A stretch of DNA of 64,000 nucleotides from Globicatella sulfidifaciens DSM 15739 (GTDB lineage Bacteria > Bacillota > Bacilli > Lactobacillales > Aerococcaceae): assembly GCF_900167405.1 (NCBI RefSeq), contig NZ_FUWO01000009.1, positions 2,484-66,483 on the forward strand, written 5' to 3'. The translations under genes and the position numbers were made by a program. Below, piece after piece: positions 36,780 to 45,331 of the stretch. The notes under the pieces are model-generated. The model was not told the origin of the DNA. It did not search any database and was given only the letters and a program-made list of their open reading frames with translations. Numbering within the stretch: the first letter of the stretch is position 1; each line of letters opens with the position of its first letter.

Positions 36780-37400
36780 TTATTGACATGCTTTTACAAA
36801 CTCTTGAGCTTTTGCGACAACACTTTCATAACCTTTTTCCTTCACATCAGCCGCTAGGGCAGAGCCAACACCGACTGCACAAGCACCGTTTTGCTTCCAT
36901 GTTGCAATATTATCGATGGATACACCACCAGAAGGCATTAGCTCAACATTCGGAATCGGTCCGTGCACATCTTTAATAAAGTTAGGCCCTAAAACTCCGC
37001 CAGGGAAACATTTAATAATTTTAGCACCGCCATTCATTGCTTGAACAATCTCGGTCACCGTGCCACAACCTGGGAAGTATAATACCTCTTCAGAGAGGGC
37101 ATAGCGTTGAATTTCTTTATCATAATGGGGACTGACTAAGAAATCGGCACCCGCTACTACCGCTTCTTTGGCTAAGTCAAGATTCATTACCGTCCCTGCG
37201 CCAATGACTACTTTATCATCTTCACTGAATTCTGCCTTTAGTTGTTTGATAACTTCAGAAGCGTCGGGGGTAGTATAAGTTATTTCCATATTATAAATAC
37301 CACCTTTGATCGCGTGACGAGCAATCTCTAAAGCATCTTCAGCACTTTTACCGCGAATGACAGCAAATATATAATTGTCTTTCAATTTATCTAAAATCAT
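36780..37400 (-). CDS. eda: KDPG/KHG aldolase (first copy)
   Basis: Class I aldolase that splits 2-keto-3-deoxy-6-phosphogluconate to pyruvate and glyceraldehyde-3-phosphate. Shows AVIRGKSAEDALEIARHAIKGG, VIGAGTVMN, the Schiff-base region GGAKIIKCFPGGVLGPNFIKDVHGP and LMPSGGVSIDNI. First gene of the uxu operon on this strand, just after a promoter with operators. A close paralogue lies at 40070-40693. No KDG kinase gene (kdgK) is in the window. Confidence 0.93.
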   Translation of the reverse strand: MILDKLKDNYIFAVIRGKSAEDALEIARHAIKGGIYNMEITYTTPDASEVIKQLKAEFSEDDKVVIGAGTVMNLDLAKEAVVAGADFLVSPHYDKEIQRYALSEEVLYFPGCGTVTEIVQAMNGGAKIIKCFPGGVLGPNFIKDVHGPIPNVELMPSGGVSIDNIATWKQNGACAVGVGSALAADVKEKGYESVVAKAQEFVKACQ

Positions 37401-37441
37401 TCAATCATTCTCCTTTTCTGATGTTGGCTAAAAAAATAAAC

Positions 37442-37472
37442 ACATCAGACATAACTCAAAAGTCATCTGATG
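37442..37472 (-). promoter_or_regulatory. Inverted-repeat operator of the uxu operon
   Basis: ACATCAGA ... TCTGATGT arms (CATCAGAC at 37442-37449 and GTCATCTGATG at 37462-37472) lie just downstream of the -10 box. The core CATCAGATGAC is shared with the uxaC operator at 38262, so both are probably bound by the GntR regulator encoded between them. Confidence 0.7.
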
Positions 37473-37477
37473 TATTT

Positions 37478-37505
37478 ATCATATCATATTTTTTTAAATA
37501 GTCAA
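37478..37505 (-). promoter_or_regulatory. Promoter of the eda-uxuA-uxuB operon
   Basis: On the minus strand TTGACT (37505-37500), 16 bases, TATGAT (37483-37478). A cre-like TGAAAACGGTATAT (37507-37520, plus-strand reading) adjoins the -35, pointing to CcpA control. Confidence 0.7.
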
Positions 37506-37524
37506 TTGAAAACGGTATATTTTT

Positions 37525-38199
37525 TTAATCTTCTAAAGAAATTCTATTATGGGATAGATGAATGACCATCGCATCATAGGCTGCGCTTGGATTTCGATCT
37601 TGAATTGCTTTAAAAATATTACGATGCGCTCGAATTGTTTGGTCCATTATTGCATCACTGGTAAAATAGTCATCGTACAAGTTAATTGATTGGATAATAA
37701 TCGGGATTAATTGTTGCATGGCTAAATTACCACTTGCTTCAGCTATTGCTGTATGGAATTGAATATCTAACTCACGATGTTTGGAGTCTTCTTTATGCTT
37801 ACGGATTTCAGCTTCAGTTGCTAACATTAGTTTTTCTAAGATTTCGATTTCTTCATCGGTACAATGATTAGCCGCTAAGCTAGCCATCCTTGGTTCTAGT
37901 AGAAAACGTACTTCAAATAAATCACGCGTTAACTTTAAATAATCTTCTACATCCTCAAAACTTAAAGGGCTATCACTCGTATCGACAAGATTTTTAATAT
38001 AAGTCCCAGACCCTTGACGTACTTCCACAATATTGCGTGAAACTAACATCCGAATGGCTTCACGCAGGGTACTACGCCCAACTTCTAATCCTTGTGCTAA
38101 TGTATATTCATTCGGTAATTTATCGCCAATTTCGAATGCTTGTTCTTGGAAATAATCCATTAATCGTTGAGCCGTAATATCCGCTAAACTTTTTTTCAT
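37525..38199 (-). CDS. uxuR: GntR/FadR-family transcriptional regulator of hexuronate genes
   Basis: The N-terminal winged helix (KLPNEYTLAQGLEVGRSTLREAIRMLVSRNIVEVRQGSGTYI) and the C-terminal FCD effector domain with metal-ligand histidines (DIQFHTAIAEASGN, HRNIFKAI, MVIHLSHNRI) define the FadR subgroup. The ATG at 38199 follows GAGGTGATGAT. It is divergent from uxaC and flanked by matching palindromes, so it probably senses a hexuronate intermediate and represses uxaC and the uxu operon. The gene symbol is by role, not proven orthology. Confidence 0.85.
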   Translation of the reverse strand: MKKSLADITAQRLMDYFQEQAFEIGDKLPNEYTLAQGLEVGRSTLREAIRMLVSRNIVEVRQGSGTYIKNLVDTSDSPLSFEDVEDYLKLTRDLFEVRFLLEPRMASLAANHCTDEEIEILEKLMLATEAEIRKHKEDSKHRELDIQFHTAIAEASGNLAMQQLIPIIIQSINLYDDYFTSDAIMDQTIRAHRNIFKAIQDRNPSAAYDAMVIHLSHNRISLED

Positions 38200-38261
38200 A
38201 TCATCACCTCGTTCATCTTCTAATTCTACCACATTCATCTAAAAAATTAAACATTATCAAG

Positions 38262-38308
38262 ATAGTCATCAGATGACTATTGAAAAGTTATCTGATGAGT
38301 GATACACT
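38262..38308 (+). promoter_or_regulatory. uxaC promoter with palindromic GntR operator
   Basis: A perfect odd palindrome ATAGTCATCAGATGACTAT (38262-38280) ends on the first base of the -35 TTGAAA (38280-38285). A second half-site TCTGATGA (38291-38298) lies in the 17-base spacer before TACACT (38303-38308). Binding at either site would block polymerase. Confidence 0.8.
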
Positions 38309-38319
38309 ATAAGTATCAA

Positions 38320-38333
38320 ATGAAAACGTTCAT
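38320..38333 (+). promoter_or_regulatory. cre site (CcpA) upstream of uxaC
   Basis: ATGAAAACGTTCAT matches the catabolite-responsive consensus TGWAANCGNTNWCA closely and lies just downstream of the -10, where CcpA binding represses. Confidence 0.75.
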
Positions 38334-38365
38334 ATGAATAAAAATTAAATGCAGGAGGGACAATC

Positions 38366-39787
38366 ATGGCGTTTATAAAAAAAGATTTTATGATTACAAG
38401 TGAAACAGGGCAGCATTTATATAAAAAATATGCAAAGGATTTGCCGATTTATGACTATCATTGTCATTTAAGTCCAGAATTAATTGCGACTGACTATCAA
38501 TTTGAAGATATTACCGATGTTTGGTTATCTGGTGATCATTATAAATGGCGCGCTTTACGTGCCAATGGTGTGCCGGAAAGTCATATTACTGGTAAAGAAA
38601 CGAGTGCTAAAGAGAAATTTATGGAATGGGCTCAAACCGTTCCTAATACAGTAGGGAATCCTTTATTCCATTGGACAGCTTTAGAGTTAAAACGATATTT
38701 TGATATTGACGATATTTTAACAGCTGACAATGGTGAGGAAATTTTTGATCAATTAAACAAACAAATTCAAGAAAAGAAAATGACGACTCGTTATTTTATT
38801 AATCAATCCAATGTCGCTCTAATTGGTACGACTGATAGTCCAGAAGATTCTTTAGAATTCCATCAACAAATTGCTGAGGATGATTCCTTCAAAACAAAAG
38901 TCGTCCCTTCATTTAGACCCGATAAAGCTTTAAAAGTGAATGATCCAGCGTTTAATGAATATGTGCAATTAATTGGTAAAGTAGCGGATAAAAAGGTTAA
39001 TAAATATCAAGATTTTGTCGATGCTTTAGCTCAACGTATCGCATTCTTTGATTCAGTGGGAACTGTTGCTTCAGACCATGCTTTAGAAGAAGTCAATTAT
39101 GTCGCAGCGACTAATGAAGAAATAGAGGCAATTTTTGCCAAAGGATTAAAAGGGGACACACTCACTGCACAAGAAGTGAACCAATATACTAGCCGTTTAC
39201 TAGTCGATTTAGCAAAACTTTATGCGGATTATGATTGGACGATGCAAATTCATTTTGGTGCTTTGCGTAATAATAATACTAAAATGTTTGAAACACTAGG
39301 TCCTGATACTGGATTTGACTCCATTCGTGACTCGAGTAATGATGCAAGTGGATTAAACCGATTATTCGATGCAATGAATCAAAATAATGGATTACCTAAG
39401 ATGATTATATACCCATTGAATCCAACGCAGTTTGATGTTATCGGCAGTGCTTTAGCTAACTTCCAAAGTAATGATAAAGGCATCAAATCTAAATTACAAT
39501 TAGGTTCTGGTTGGTGGTTTAATGATACCGAACGTGGGATGCGCGCTCAAATGGCTGCTTTATCTGATCAAGGACTTTTAATGAATTTTGTCGGTATGTT
39601 AACCGATTCAAGAAGTTTCTTATCGTATCCACGTCATGAATACTTCCGTCGTATTTTGTGCCAATTTATCGGTGAACAAGTCGATGCAGGTAAAATTCCT
39701 AATGATGAATCATTATTAAAAACTTTAGTTCAAAATATTTGTTACTACAATGCCGTAAATTACTTCACCAAAAATACGGATAAATAA
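38366..39787 (+). CDS. uxaC: Glucuronate isomerase
   Basis: Converts D-glucuronate to D-fructuronate (and galacturonate to tagaturonate). The amidohydrolase-type start FMITSETGQHLYKKYAKDLPIYDYHCHLSPE has the metal HxH. MQIHFGALRNNNTKMF, GSGWWFNDTERGM and LTDSRSFLSYPRHEYFRRILC are family motifs. 473 residues, full length. GGAGGGACAATC is the ribosome site. It feeds UxuB, UxuA and Eda encoded on the other strand. Confidence 0.96.
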   Translation: MAFIKKDFMITSETGQHLYKKYAKDLPIYDYHCHLSPELIATDYQFEDITDVWLSGDHYKWRALRANGVPESHITGKETSAKEKFMEWAQTVPNTVGNPLFHWTALELKRYFDIDDILTADNGEEIFDQLNKQIQEKKMTTRYFINQSNVALIGTTDSPEDSLEFHQQIAEDDSFKTKVVPSFRPDKALKVNDPAFNEYVQLIGKVADKKVNKYQDFVDALAQRIAFFDSVGTVASDHALEEVNYVAATNEEIEAIFAKGLKGDTLTAQEVNQYTSRLLVDLAKLYADYDWTMQIHFGALRNNNTKMFETLGPDTGFDSIRDSSNDASGLNRLFDAMNQNNGLPKMIIYPLNPTQFDVIGSALANFQSNDKGIKSKLQLGSGWWFNDTERGMRAQMAALSDQGLLMNFVGMLTDSRSFLSYPRHEYFRRILCQFIGEQVDAGKIPNDESLLKTLVQNICYYNAVNYFTKNTDK

Positions 39788-39904
39788 TTAGCTGTCGTTG
39801 TTTAGATAAATGACGAGCTGACGAAAGTTTAACGAAGAGATAAGAGATATTATTGTGTTTAACGAATGCTTTTATCTTATTATAAAATAGACCTCAATTA
39901 AAAA

Positions 39905-39966
39905 GACTCTCTCAATTATAGCGTACTTCACCACAGTACTGCTTTAATTAAGGGAGTCATTTTTTA
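39905..39966. terminator. Bidirectional terminator between uxaC and eda2
   Basis: GACTCTCTCAATTA pairs with TAATTAAGGGAGTC (two G-U/mismatch positions). A nested stem GTACT/AGTAC extends it, and T-runs lie on both sides (TTTTTATT on plus, CTTTTTAATT on minus). The genes converge on it. Confidence 0.8.
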
Positions 39967-40069
39967 TTATTTGATTGAATAGGGCAAGTTAACATTTTAC
40001 TAACTCTTCTTTCATCGTAGATAAAGACCGAGCGAAAAAGTTAAGCTTATTAAGTACCGAATAGTTATC

Positions 40070-40693
40070 TTAAGCGTGACAAGCTGCTACAAAGGCTTTG
40101 GCTTTAGTAACCACACTTTCATAACCATGTTCCTTCACATCAGAAGCTAGGGCAGAACCAACCCCAACAGCACAGGCACCATTTTTCTTCCAGGTAGCAA
40201 TATTATCTAATGAAACACCACCGGAAGGCATTAAATTAACTTCTGGAATCGGTCCATGAACATCTTTAATAAAATTAGGTCCTAAGACGCCACCAGGGAA
40301 GCATTTAATAATGTTAGCCCCACCGTTCATTGCTTGCACAATTTCAGTGACCGTTCCACAACCTGGGAAGTATTCGACTTTCGCTTCTTTAGCATAAGCC
40401 AAAATTTCAGGATCAAGATGAGGACTGACCATAAGATTAGCACCTGAAACTACTGATTCCTTCGCTAATTCCAAATCCATCACCGTTCCTGCACCAATCA
40501 CCACACGACTATCGTCTTTATATTCTTCTTTTAATTGTTTAATAGCAGCAGATGCATCCGGCGTTGTTAAGGTGATTTTCATATTAAAATTACCACCTTT
40601 AATTGCATGACGGGCAATTTCCAGCGCATCATCGGCTGATTTACCACGAATTACTGCGAAAATATAATTATCTTTCAATTGTTCTAATGCCAT
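40070..40693 (-). CDS. eda: KDPG/KHG aldolase (second copy)
   Basis: A 207-residue paralogue of the aldolase at 36780-37400 with nearly the same motifs (AVIRGKSADDALEIARHAIKGG, GAGTVMD, ANIIKCFPGGVLGPNFIKDVHGP, LMPSGGVSLDNI). It stands alone with its own ribosome site (AGGAGTGG). One difference is MKITLTTPDAS where the first copy has MEITYTTPDAS; whether the Glu-to-Lys change affects activity is unclear. The upstream minus-strand region contains ATCACTGATGA, similar to the uxu operator core. Confidence 0.9.
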   Translation of the reverse strand: MALEQLKDNYIFAVIRGKSADDALEIARHAIKGGNFNMKITLTTPDASAAIKQLKEEYKDDSRVVIGAGTVMDLELAKESVVSGANLMVSPHLDPEILAYAKEAKVEYFPGCGTVTEIVQAMNGGANIIKCFPGGVLGPNFIKDVHGPIPEVNLMPSGGVSLDNIATWKKNGACAVGVGSALASDVKEHGYESVVTKAKAFVAACHA

Positions 40694-41031
40694 CTAGACC
40701 ACTCCTTTATTCATCTAAATAAAAATTTATCACAAGCAACCAATCGTGTAAATGTAAACCCTTTAAAATAGCAGTTATTAATATATTTTTGACAAGATTG
40801 ACTCGTTTAGTCGTTCATCAGTGATACCCTTTTTACAGCAGTCAAAATAATGAGAAATGTAAACGTCAAATCAATTTTCTGAAAACAATGTAAAGTAATT
40901 TTGCTCATTGTAAATGATGCGTAAATTTCTGATGAGTTTTTAATGAAGTCAATTGACTTTATCTATTGCAAATTAGATACTGAATAGCGGGTGCTACAGT
41001 ACTCGAACTTTATTCTGGAGGTCTATAATAA
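40694..41031 (+). promoter_or_regulatory. Divergent regulatory region between eda2 and ugpB
   Basis: A good promoter for ugpB is present: TTGACT (40953-40958), 17 bases, GATACT (40976-40981). Just upstream, TCTGATGA (40928-40935) repeats the uxaC/uxu operator core, and TTCATCAGTGATAC (40814-40827) is a second similar site. TGTAAACGTCAA (40858-40869) is a partial cre. No gene fits here. Confidence 0.65.
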
Positions 41032-42348
41032 ATGAAAAAATGGATTAAAAAATTAGTTTTTGCGGCTTCATCAATTGCCATTTCAAGTGCGGTTTTACCG
41101 ATCAATCAATCAGTGAATGCAGCTGAACCAACTAAAATTACATTCTGGCATGGAATGGGTGGTAGTGTTGGGGAAGCTTTACAAAAATTAGTAGACGAAT
41201 ACAATGCCTCTCAATCAGAAGTAATCGTCGATGCGCAATATCAAGGTTCTTATGATGAAACTTTAACTAAATTACGTTCTACAGCTTCTGGTTCAGAAGT
41301 GGGGGCTGACTTAGTTCAAGTTTTTGAAGTTGGCTCAACTTTTATGATTGATTCAGGATTAACGGTACCAGTTCAACAATTTGTCGATGAATCTCAATTT
41401 GATTTATCTCAATTAGAGCCAAACTTATTAGCTTACTATACAATCGGTGGTCAATTAAATTCAATGCCATTTAACTCTTCTACACCGTTAATGTACTACA
41501 ACAAAGATTTATTTGAAAAAGCGGGTGTTGAAGTGCCGACCACTTTAGAAGAAATTATTGAAATTGGTCCTAAATTACAAGAAGCGGGAGCACCAATGCC
41601 AGCAACTGTTTCCATCTATGGTTGGTGGATTGATCAATGGTTTAACAAAATGGAAAAAGACATTTTCAATGAGGCCAATGGTCGTGGTGACCAACCTTCC
41701 ACTGCGGTAGACTTTATTGAGAATGGTGGGATGGAAAAAATCTTAACGATGTGGAAAAAAGGGGTAGACAGCGGTATGATGCCAAACGTCGGTCGTACTG
41801 GAGGACAACCAGAATTTATCGCCGGTCAATCTGCGATTACTTTTGGTTCAACTGCTAGTTTACGTCAAATCTTAACTGAAGTTGACGGACGTTTTGAAGT
41901 GGGCGTAGCTTATTATCCTGGTATTGATGCGGAAGATAAAGGTGGCGTTTCAATCGGTGGTGCTTCATTATGGATGATTGAATCAGGAGATGACGCTCGT
42001 AAAGCAGCAACGTGGGACTTCATCCAATACTTAGTATCAGCACCAGCTCAAGCTCAATGGAATGTTGACACAGGGTACTTCCCAGTAAATATTGGTGCTC
42101 ATGATGAACAAGTCTTCAAGGACAATTTAGCAGAATATCCGCAATTCCAAACCGCAATCGATCAATTACATGATGCTAAACCAGAAGACCAAGGCGCATT
42201 ATCAGGTGTAGCCCAAGAAGCCCGTCAAATCTTTGAAAATGAAGTTGAAAAAGTATTTAATGGTGAATTAGAGCCAGCAGCGGCAGCTCAATCAATGGCA
42301 GACCAAATTAATAGCGCAATCGAAAACTATAACAAAGCAAATCAATAG
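41032..42348 (+). CDS. ugpB: ABC transporter substrate-binding protein, UgpB type
   Basis: Binds glycerol-3-phosphate or glycerophosphodiesters (or another sugar) for import. The mature part starts ITFWHGMGGSVGEALQKLVDEYNASQ, strongly UgpB-like. It then shows PFNSSTPLMYYNKDLFEKAG and ITFGSTASLRQI. The 438 residues start with a classical signal peptide cleaved near SVNA-AE. There is no lipobox cysteine, and in fact no cysteine in the signal region at all. That is unusual for a Gram-positive binding protein, which is normally membrane-tethered. First gene of ugpB-A-E-C-Q; a stem-loop follows it. Confidence 0.88.
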   Translation: MKKWIKKLVFAASSIAISSAVLPINQSVNAAEPTKITFWHGMGGSVGEALQKLVDEYNASQSEVIVDAQYQGSYDETLTKLRSTASGSEVGADLVQVFEVGSTFMIDSGLTVPVQQFVDESQFDLSQLEPNLLAYYTIGGQLNSMPFNSSTPLMYYNKDLFEKAGVEVPTTLEEIIEIGPKLQEAGAPMPATVSIYGWWIDQWFNKMEKDIFNEANGRGDQPSTAVDFIENGGMEKILTMWKKGVDSGMMPNVGRTGGQPEFIAGQSAITFGSTASLRQILTEVDGRFEVGVAYYPGIDAEDKGGVSIGGASLWMIESGDDARKAATWDFIQYLVSAPAQAQWNVDTGYFPVNIGAHDEQVFKDNLAEYPQFQTAIDQLHDAKPEDQGALSGVAQEARQIFENEVEKVFNGELEPAAAAQSMADQINSAIENYNKANQ

Positions 42349-42363
42349 TCAGCTAAGTTTGGG

Positions 42364-42422
42364 AAAGTTATCAATCGGGAGAAAGGCAGCTTGCTTTTGA
42401 TCTCGATTGACTTTCTTTTTAT
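42364..42422 (+). terminator. Intercistronic hairpin after ugpB
   Basis: AAAGTTATCAATCGGGA pairs with TCTCGATTGACTTT and is followed by CTTTTTAT. It looks like a leaky terminator or mRNA stabiliser that would make the binding protein more abundant than the permease. Confidence 0.7.
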
Positions 42423-42437
42423 AGATTGGAGTACAAG

Positions 42438-43322
42438 ATGAATCAAGATGTAGTAATTATAAAAGAAGAACAAACATTCTTTGACAAAATTAAAGGTTAC
42501 CTTTATCTATCGCCGGCCATCATTATTTTGAGTCTATTTATGTTTTGGCCCTTTATCCAAACCTTATATCGCTCAATGTTTTTAACCAATAATATGGGAG
42601 CTAATGTCGAATATTTAGGATTTGGCAATTATACTGAACTATTGAGTAGTGATAGTTTTTGGAATAGTGTCAAAACCTCTTTTGTATTTGTTGTGATCGT
42701 CGTAGTAGTCGGGGTTACGATTGGTTTCCTAACGGCCTTATTATGTCAAAAATCATTTCCGGGTGTGAAATTCTTTTCTACTTCCTATGCGATGCCGATG
42801 GCGATTGCTTCTGCTGGAATGGCGATGATTTTCCAAGTCATGTTAAATCCGACAGTAGGGATTATCAATCGTCTCTTAGGTACTTATATTAATTATTTAA
42901 CTAAACCTGAAACAGCTTTATTAGTTATCGGAGTATTGACGGGGTGGTTAAATAGTGGCATGAATTTTCTCTATTTTTCTTCTGGTTTAGCATCGATTGA
43001 TGATGCCTTATATGAAAGTGGGCAAGTAGATGGAGCCAATGGTTTTCAGCAATTTTTATATATTACTATTCCATCGTTAAAACCGACATTGTTTTTTGTG
43101 ATTGTGACCAATATCATCAATGCCTTCCAAGGTTTTGGTCAGATTAATATCTTAACTAAAGGTGGCCCTGGACAAGCGACTAATGTCATTGTCTATGATA
43201 TTTATCGTAATGCCTTTATGAACTATCGTTATGGATTTGCTTCAGCAGAATCGGTTATTTTATTCATAATCGTCATGTTGTTAACCATCGTGATGTTCAA
43301 ATTACGTCGAAAGGAGCAGTAA
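42438..43322 (+). CDS. ugpA: ABC transporter permease, UgpA type
   Basis: Six-helix inner-membrane permease of about 294 residues with the EAA loop VDGANGFQQFLYITIPSLKP and the C-terminal FNILTKGGPG-like INILTKGGPGQATNV typical of CUT1 sugar/G3P permeases. GGAGTACAAG precedes ATG 42438. It partners UgpE. Confidence 0.92.
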   Translation: MNQDVVIIKEEQTFFDKIKGYLYLSPAIIILSLFMFWPFIQTLYRSMFLTNNMGANVEYLGFGNYTELLSSDSFWNSVKTSFVFVVIVVVVGVTIGFLTALLCQKSFPGVKFFSTSYAMPMAIASAGMAMIFQVMLNPTVGIINRLLGTYINYLTKPETALLVIGVLTGWLNSGMNFLYFSSGLASIDDALYESGQVDGANGFQQFLYITIPSLKPTLFFVIVTNIINAFQGFGQINILTKGGPGQATNVIVYDIYRNAFMNYRYGFASAESVILFIIVMLLTIVMFKLRRKEQ

Positions 43323-43325
43323 TCC

Positions 43326-44180
43326 ATGAGTCACAAAGCTTTTAATGAAAATGAATTATTTTGGAGTCGTTTTTGGATGGGGTTACGATTAGTATTAAAT
43401 ATTGTTGTCTGGCTAATTGTCATGTTTCCCTTATTATATGGTTTTTCAATGGCCGTTAAACCCGCCGGAGAATTATACGATCCTACGTCCATTTGGTTTC
43501 CTAAAAGTCCAACCTTATCCAATTTCGTTGATGTCTTTCGGACGGCACCAATCGGCACTTATATCCGTAATTCCATGATTGTAGCAACGAGTATTACCAT
43601 TTTACAAATTATTACCTCAGCATTAGCAGCTTTTGCTTTTCGTTTTTTAGAATTTAAGGGCAGAGGTATTTTGTATGCTTTAATCTTATCGACGATGATG
43701 ATTCCCGGTGAATCGGTTATCATTTCACAATTTTTAATGGTCTCATCATGGGGTTGGACCGACTCACTGAAAGTTTTAATTATACCCTTTATGATTTCAG
43801 CCTTTAATATCTTTTTATGTGTGCAAGCTTTACAAAATTTTCCTTATGAAATTTATGAAGCAGCCAAAGTCGATGGTTGTCCTGATTTACGCTTTGTCTT
43901 TAGGATCTTAATTCCATTAATTAAACCGACACTCGGTGCAATGGCGGTTCAATCTTTCTTAGGTGGTTGGAATATGTATATGTGGCCATTATTAGTGACC
44001 AATCAAGATAGTAATCGTACCGTACAAATTGGTATCTCCATGTTAAATAGTGCCGATTCACAATCATTAGTCTTAATGGTTGCCGGTGTTGTTTTATGTA
44101 TGATACCAAGTTTAGTAATCTTTATTGTTGGTTCACGCAATATGGTGAAAGGTTTAACAGCAGGTGCTGTTAAAGGTTAG
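43326..44180 (+). CDS. ugpE: ABC transporter permease, UgpE type
   Basis: Second CUT1 permease, 284 residues, with the EAA motif EAAKVDGCPDLRFVFRILIPLIKPTLGAMAV and the usual SMAVKPAGELYDPTSIWFPKSPTLSNFVDVF periplasm-side segment. Starts three bases after ugpA (AAAGGAGCAG). Forms the channel with UgpA. Confidence 0.92.
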   Translation: MSHKAFNENELFWSRFWMGLRLVLNIVVWLIVMFPLLYGFSMAVKPAGELYDPTSIWFPKSPTLSNFVDVFRTAPIGTYIRNSMIVATSITILQIITSALAAFAFRFLEFKGRGILYALILSTMMIPGESVIISQFLMVSSWGWTDSLKVLIIPFMISAFNIFLCVQALQNFPYEIYEAAKVDGCPDLRFVFRILIPLIKPTLGAMAVQSFLGGWNMYMWPLLVTNQDSNRTVQIGISMLNSADSQSLVLMVAGVVLCMIPSLVIFIVGSRNMVKGLTAGAVKG

Positions 44181-44198
44181 AAAAGGGGATTGAATGAA

Positions 44199-45329
44199 AT
44201 GGCAAATGTTAAGTTAAAGAAAGTAGCCAAAATTTATGAAGATGGCTATAAAGCAGTTAAAAATATTGATTTAGATATTCAAGATGGCGAATTTATTGTC
44301 TTTGTAGGACCTTCCGGATGTGGAAAATCAACTACTTTGAGAATGATTGCCGGCTTAGAGCGTATTTCAGAAGGGGAATTATTCATTGATGATGTATTAG
44401 TCAATAATATGTCGCCCAAAGCACGTGACATCGCGATGGTCTTCCAATCTTATGCACTGTATCCACATATGACCAATCGTGATAATATCGCTTTTTCCAT
44501 GAAGCTTTCCGGTGTATCTAAAAAAGAACGCTATCGTCGTGCCGAAGAAGTCGCTAAAATCTTACAATTAGAACCCGTTCTTGATAAGAAGCCTGGCGCT
44601 TTATCAGGTGGTCAACGTCAACGGGTAGCATTAGGACGAGCAATGGTGCGTAATCCCAAAGTGTTTTTATTAGATGAACCTTTATCTAACTTGGATGCGA
44701 AATTACGTGTGTCGATGCGTGCTGAAATCGTGGCCTTACATCGTGAATTAAAAAACACCTTTATCTATGTAACCCATGACCAAACTGAAGCCATGACCAT
44801 GGGGAATCGAATTGCGGTGATGTCGGTTGGGAATGTCGAACAATTTGACACACCAGCTAATTTATATCATAATCCTGCAAATGTTTTTGTCGCAGAATTT
44901 ATTGGTAGTCCGCAAATGAATATGTTATCATCTAAATTAGTCATGCAGAATGGTAAACCAGCATTTGCTTTATCAGATCGCACGATTGAACTACCAAATG
45001 AAATCGCCGAACGCTTAATTGTGCCGGTTGGCAATCAAGAAATATTAGTCGGCATTCGTCCTGAAAACATTAAATATAAAAAGGTGAATGATGACTCTTC
45101 TGTGTTCACGGTAACGGCTAACAATGTCGAACAAATCGGTTCTGATACCTATGTTTACTTTGAATTCCCAGATGCTATCCGTCAATGCGCTGCACGTTTT
45201 AATCCGCCACGCATTATTTCATATGGTCAAGCTGTTCATGTAAAAATGGATTTAACAAAATTAAGTCTCTTTGATAAAGCTACTGGTAAAACCATTCTCT
45301 CACCAAAAGAATTAGCAGAGGAGTTGTAA
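44199..45329 (+). CDS. ugpC: ABC transporter ATPase, UgpC/MsmK type
   Basis: Walker A GPSGCGKST, signature LSGGQRQRVALGRAMVRNPKVFLLDEPLSNLDAKLR, switch His in YVTHDQTEAMT, and a C-terminal OB-fold regulatory domain (VGIRPENIKYK). About 376 residues. ATG 44199 is preceded by AAAGGGG; an in-frame TTG at 44190 has no proper spacing. It energises UgpAE and, being of the MsmK group, could serve other CUT1 transporters. Confidence 0.92.
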   Translation: MANVKLKKVAKIYEDGYKAVKNIDLDIQDGEFIVFVGPSGCGKSTTLRMIAGLERISEGELFIDDVLVNNMSPKARDIAMVFQSYALYPHMTNRDNIAFSMKLSGVSKKERYRRAEEVAKILQLEPVLDKKPGALSGGQRQRVALGRAMVRNPKVFLLDEPLSNLDAKLRVSMRAEIVALHRELKNTFIYVTHDQTEAMTMGNRIAVMSVGNVEQFDTPANLYHNPANVFVAEFIGSPQMNMLSSKLVMQNGKPAFALSDRTIELPNEIAERLIVPVGNQEILVGIRPENIKYKKVNDDSSVFTVTANNVEQIGSDTYVYFEFPDAIRQCAARFNPPRIISYGQAVHVKMDLTKLSLFDKATGKTILSPKELAEEL

Positions 45330-45331
45330 AA

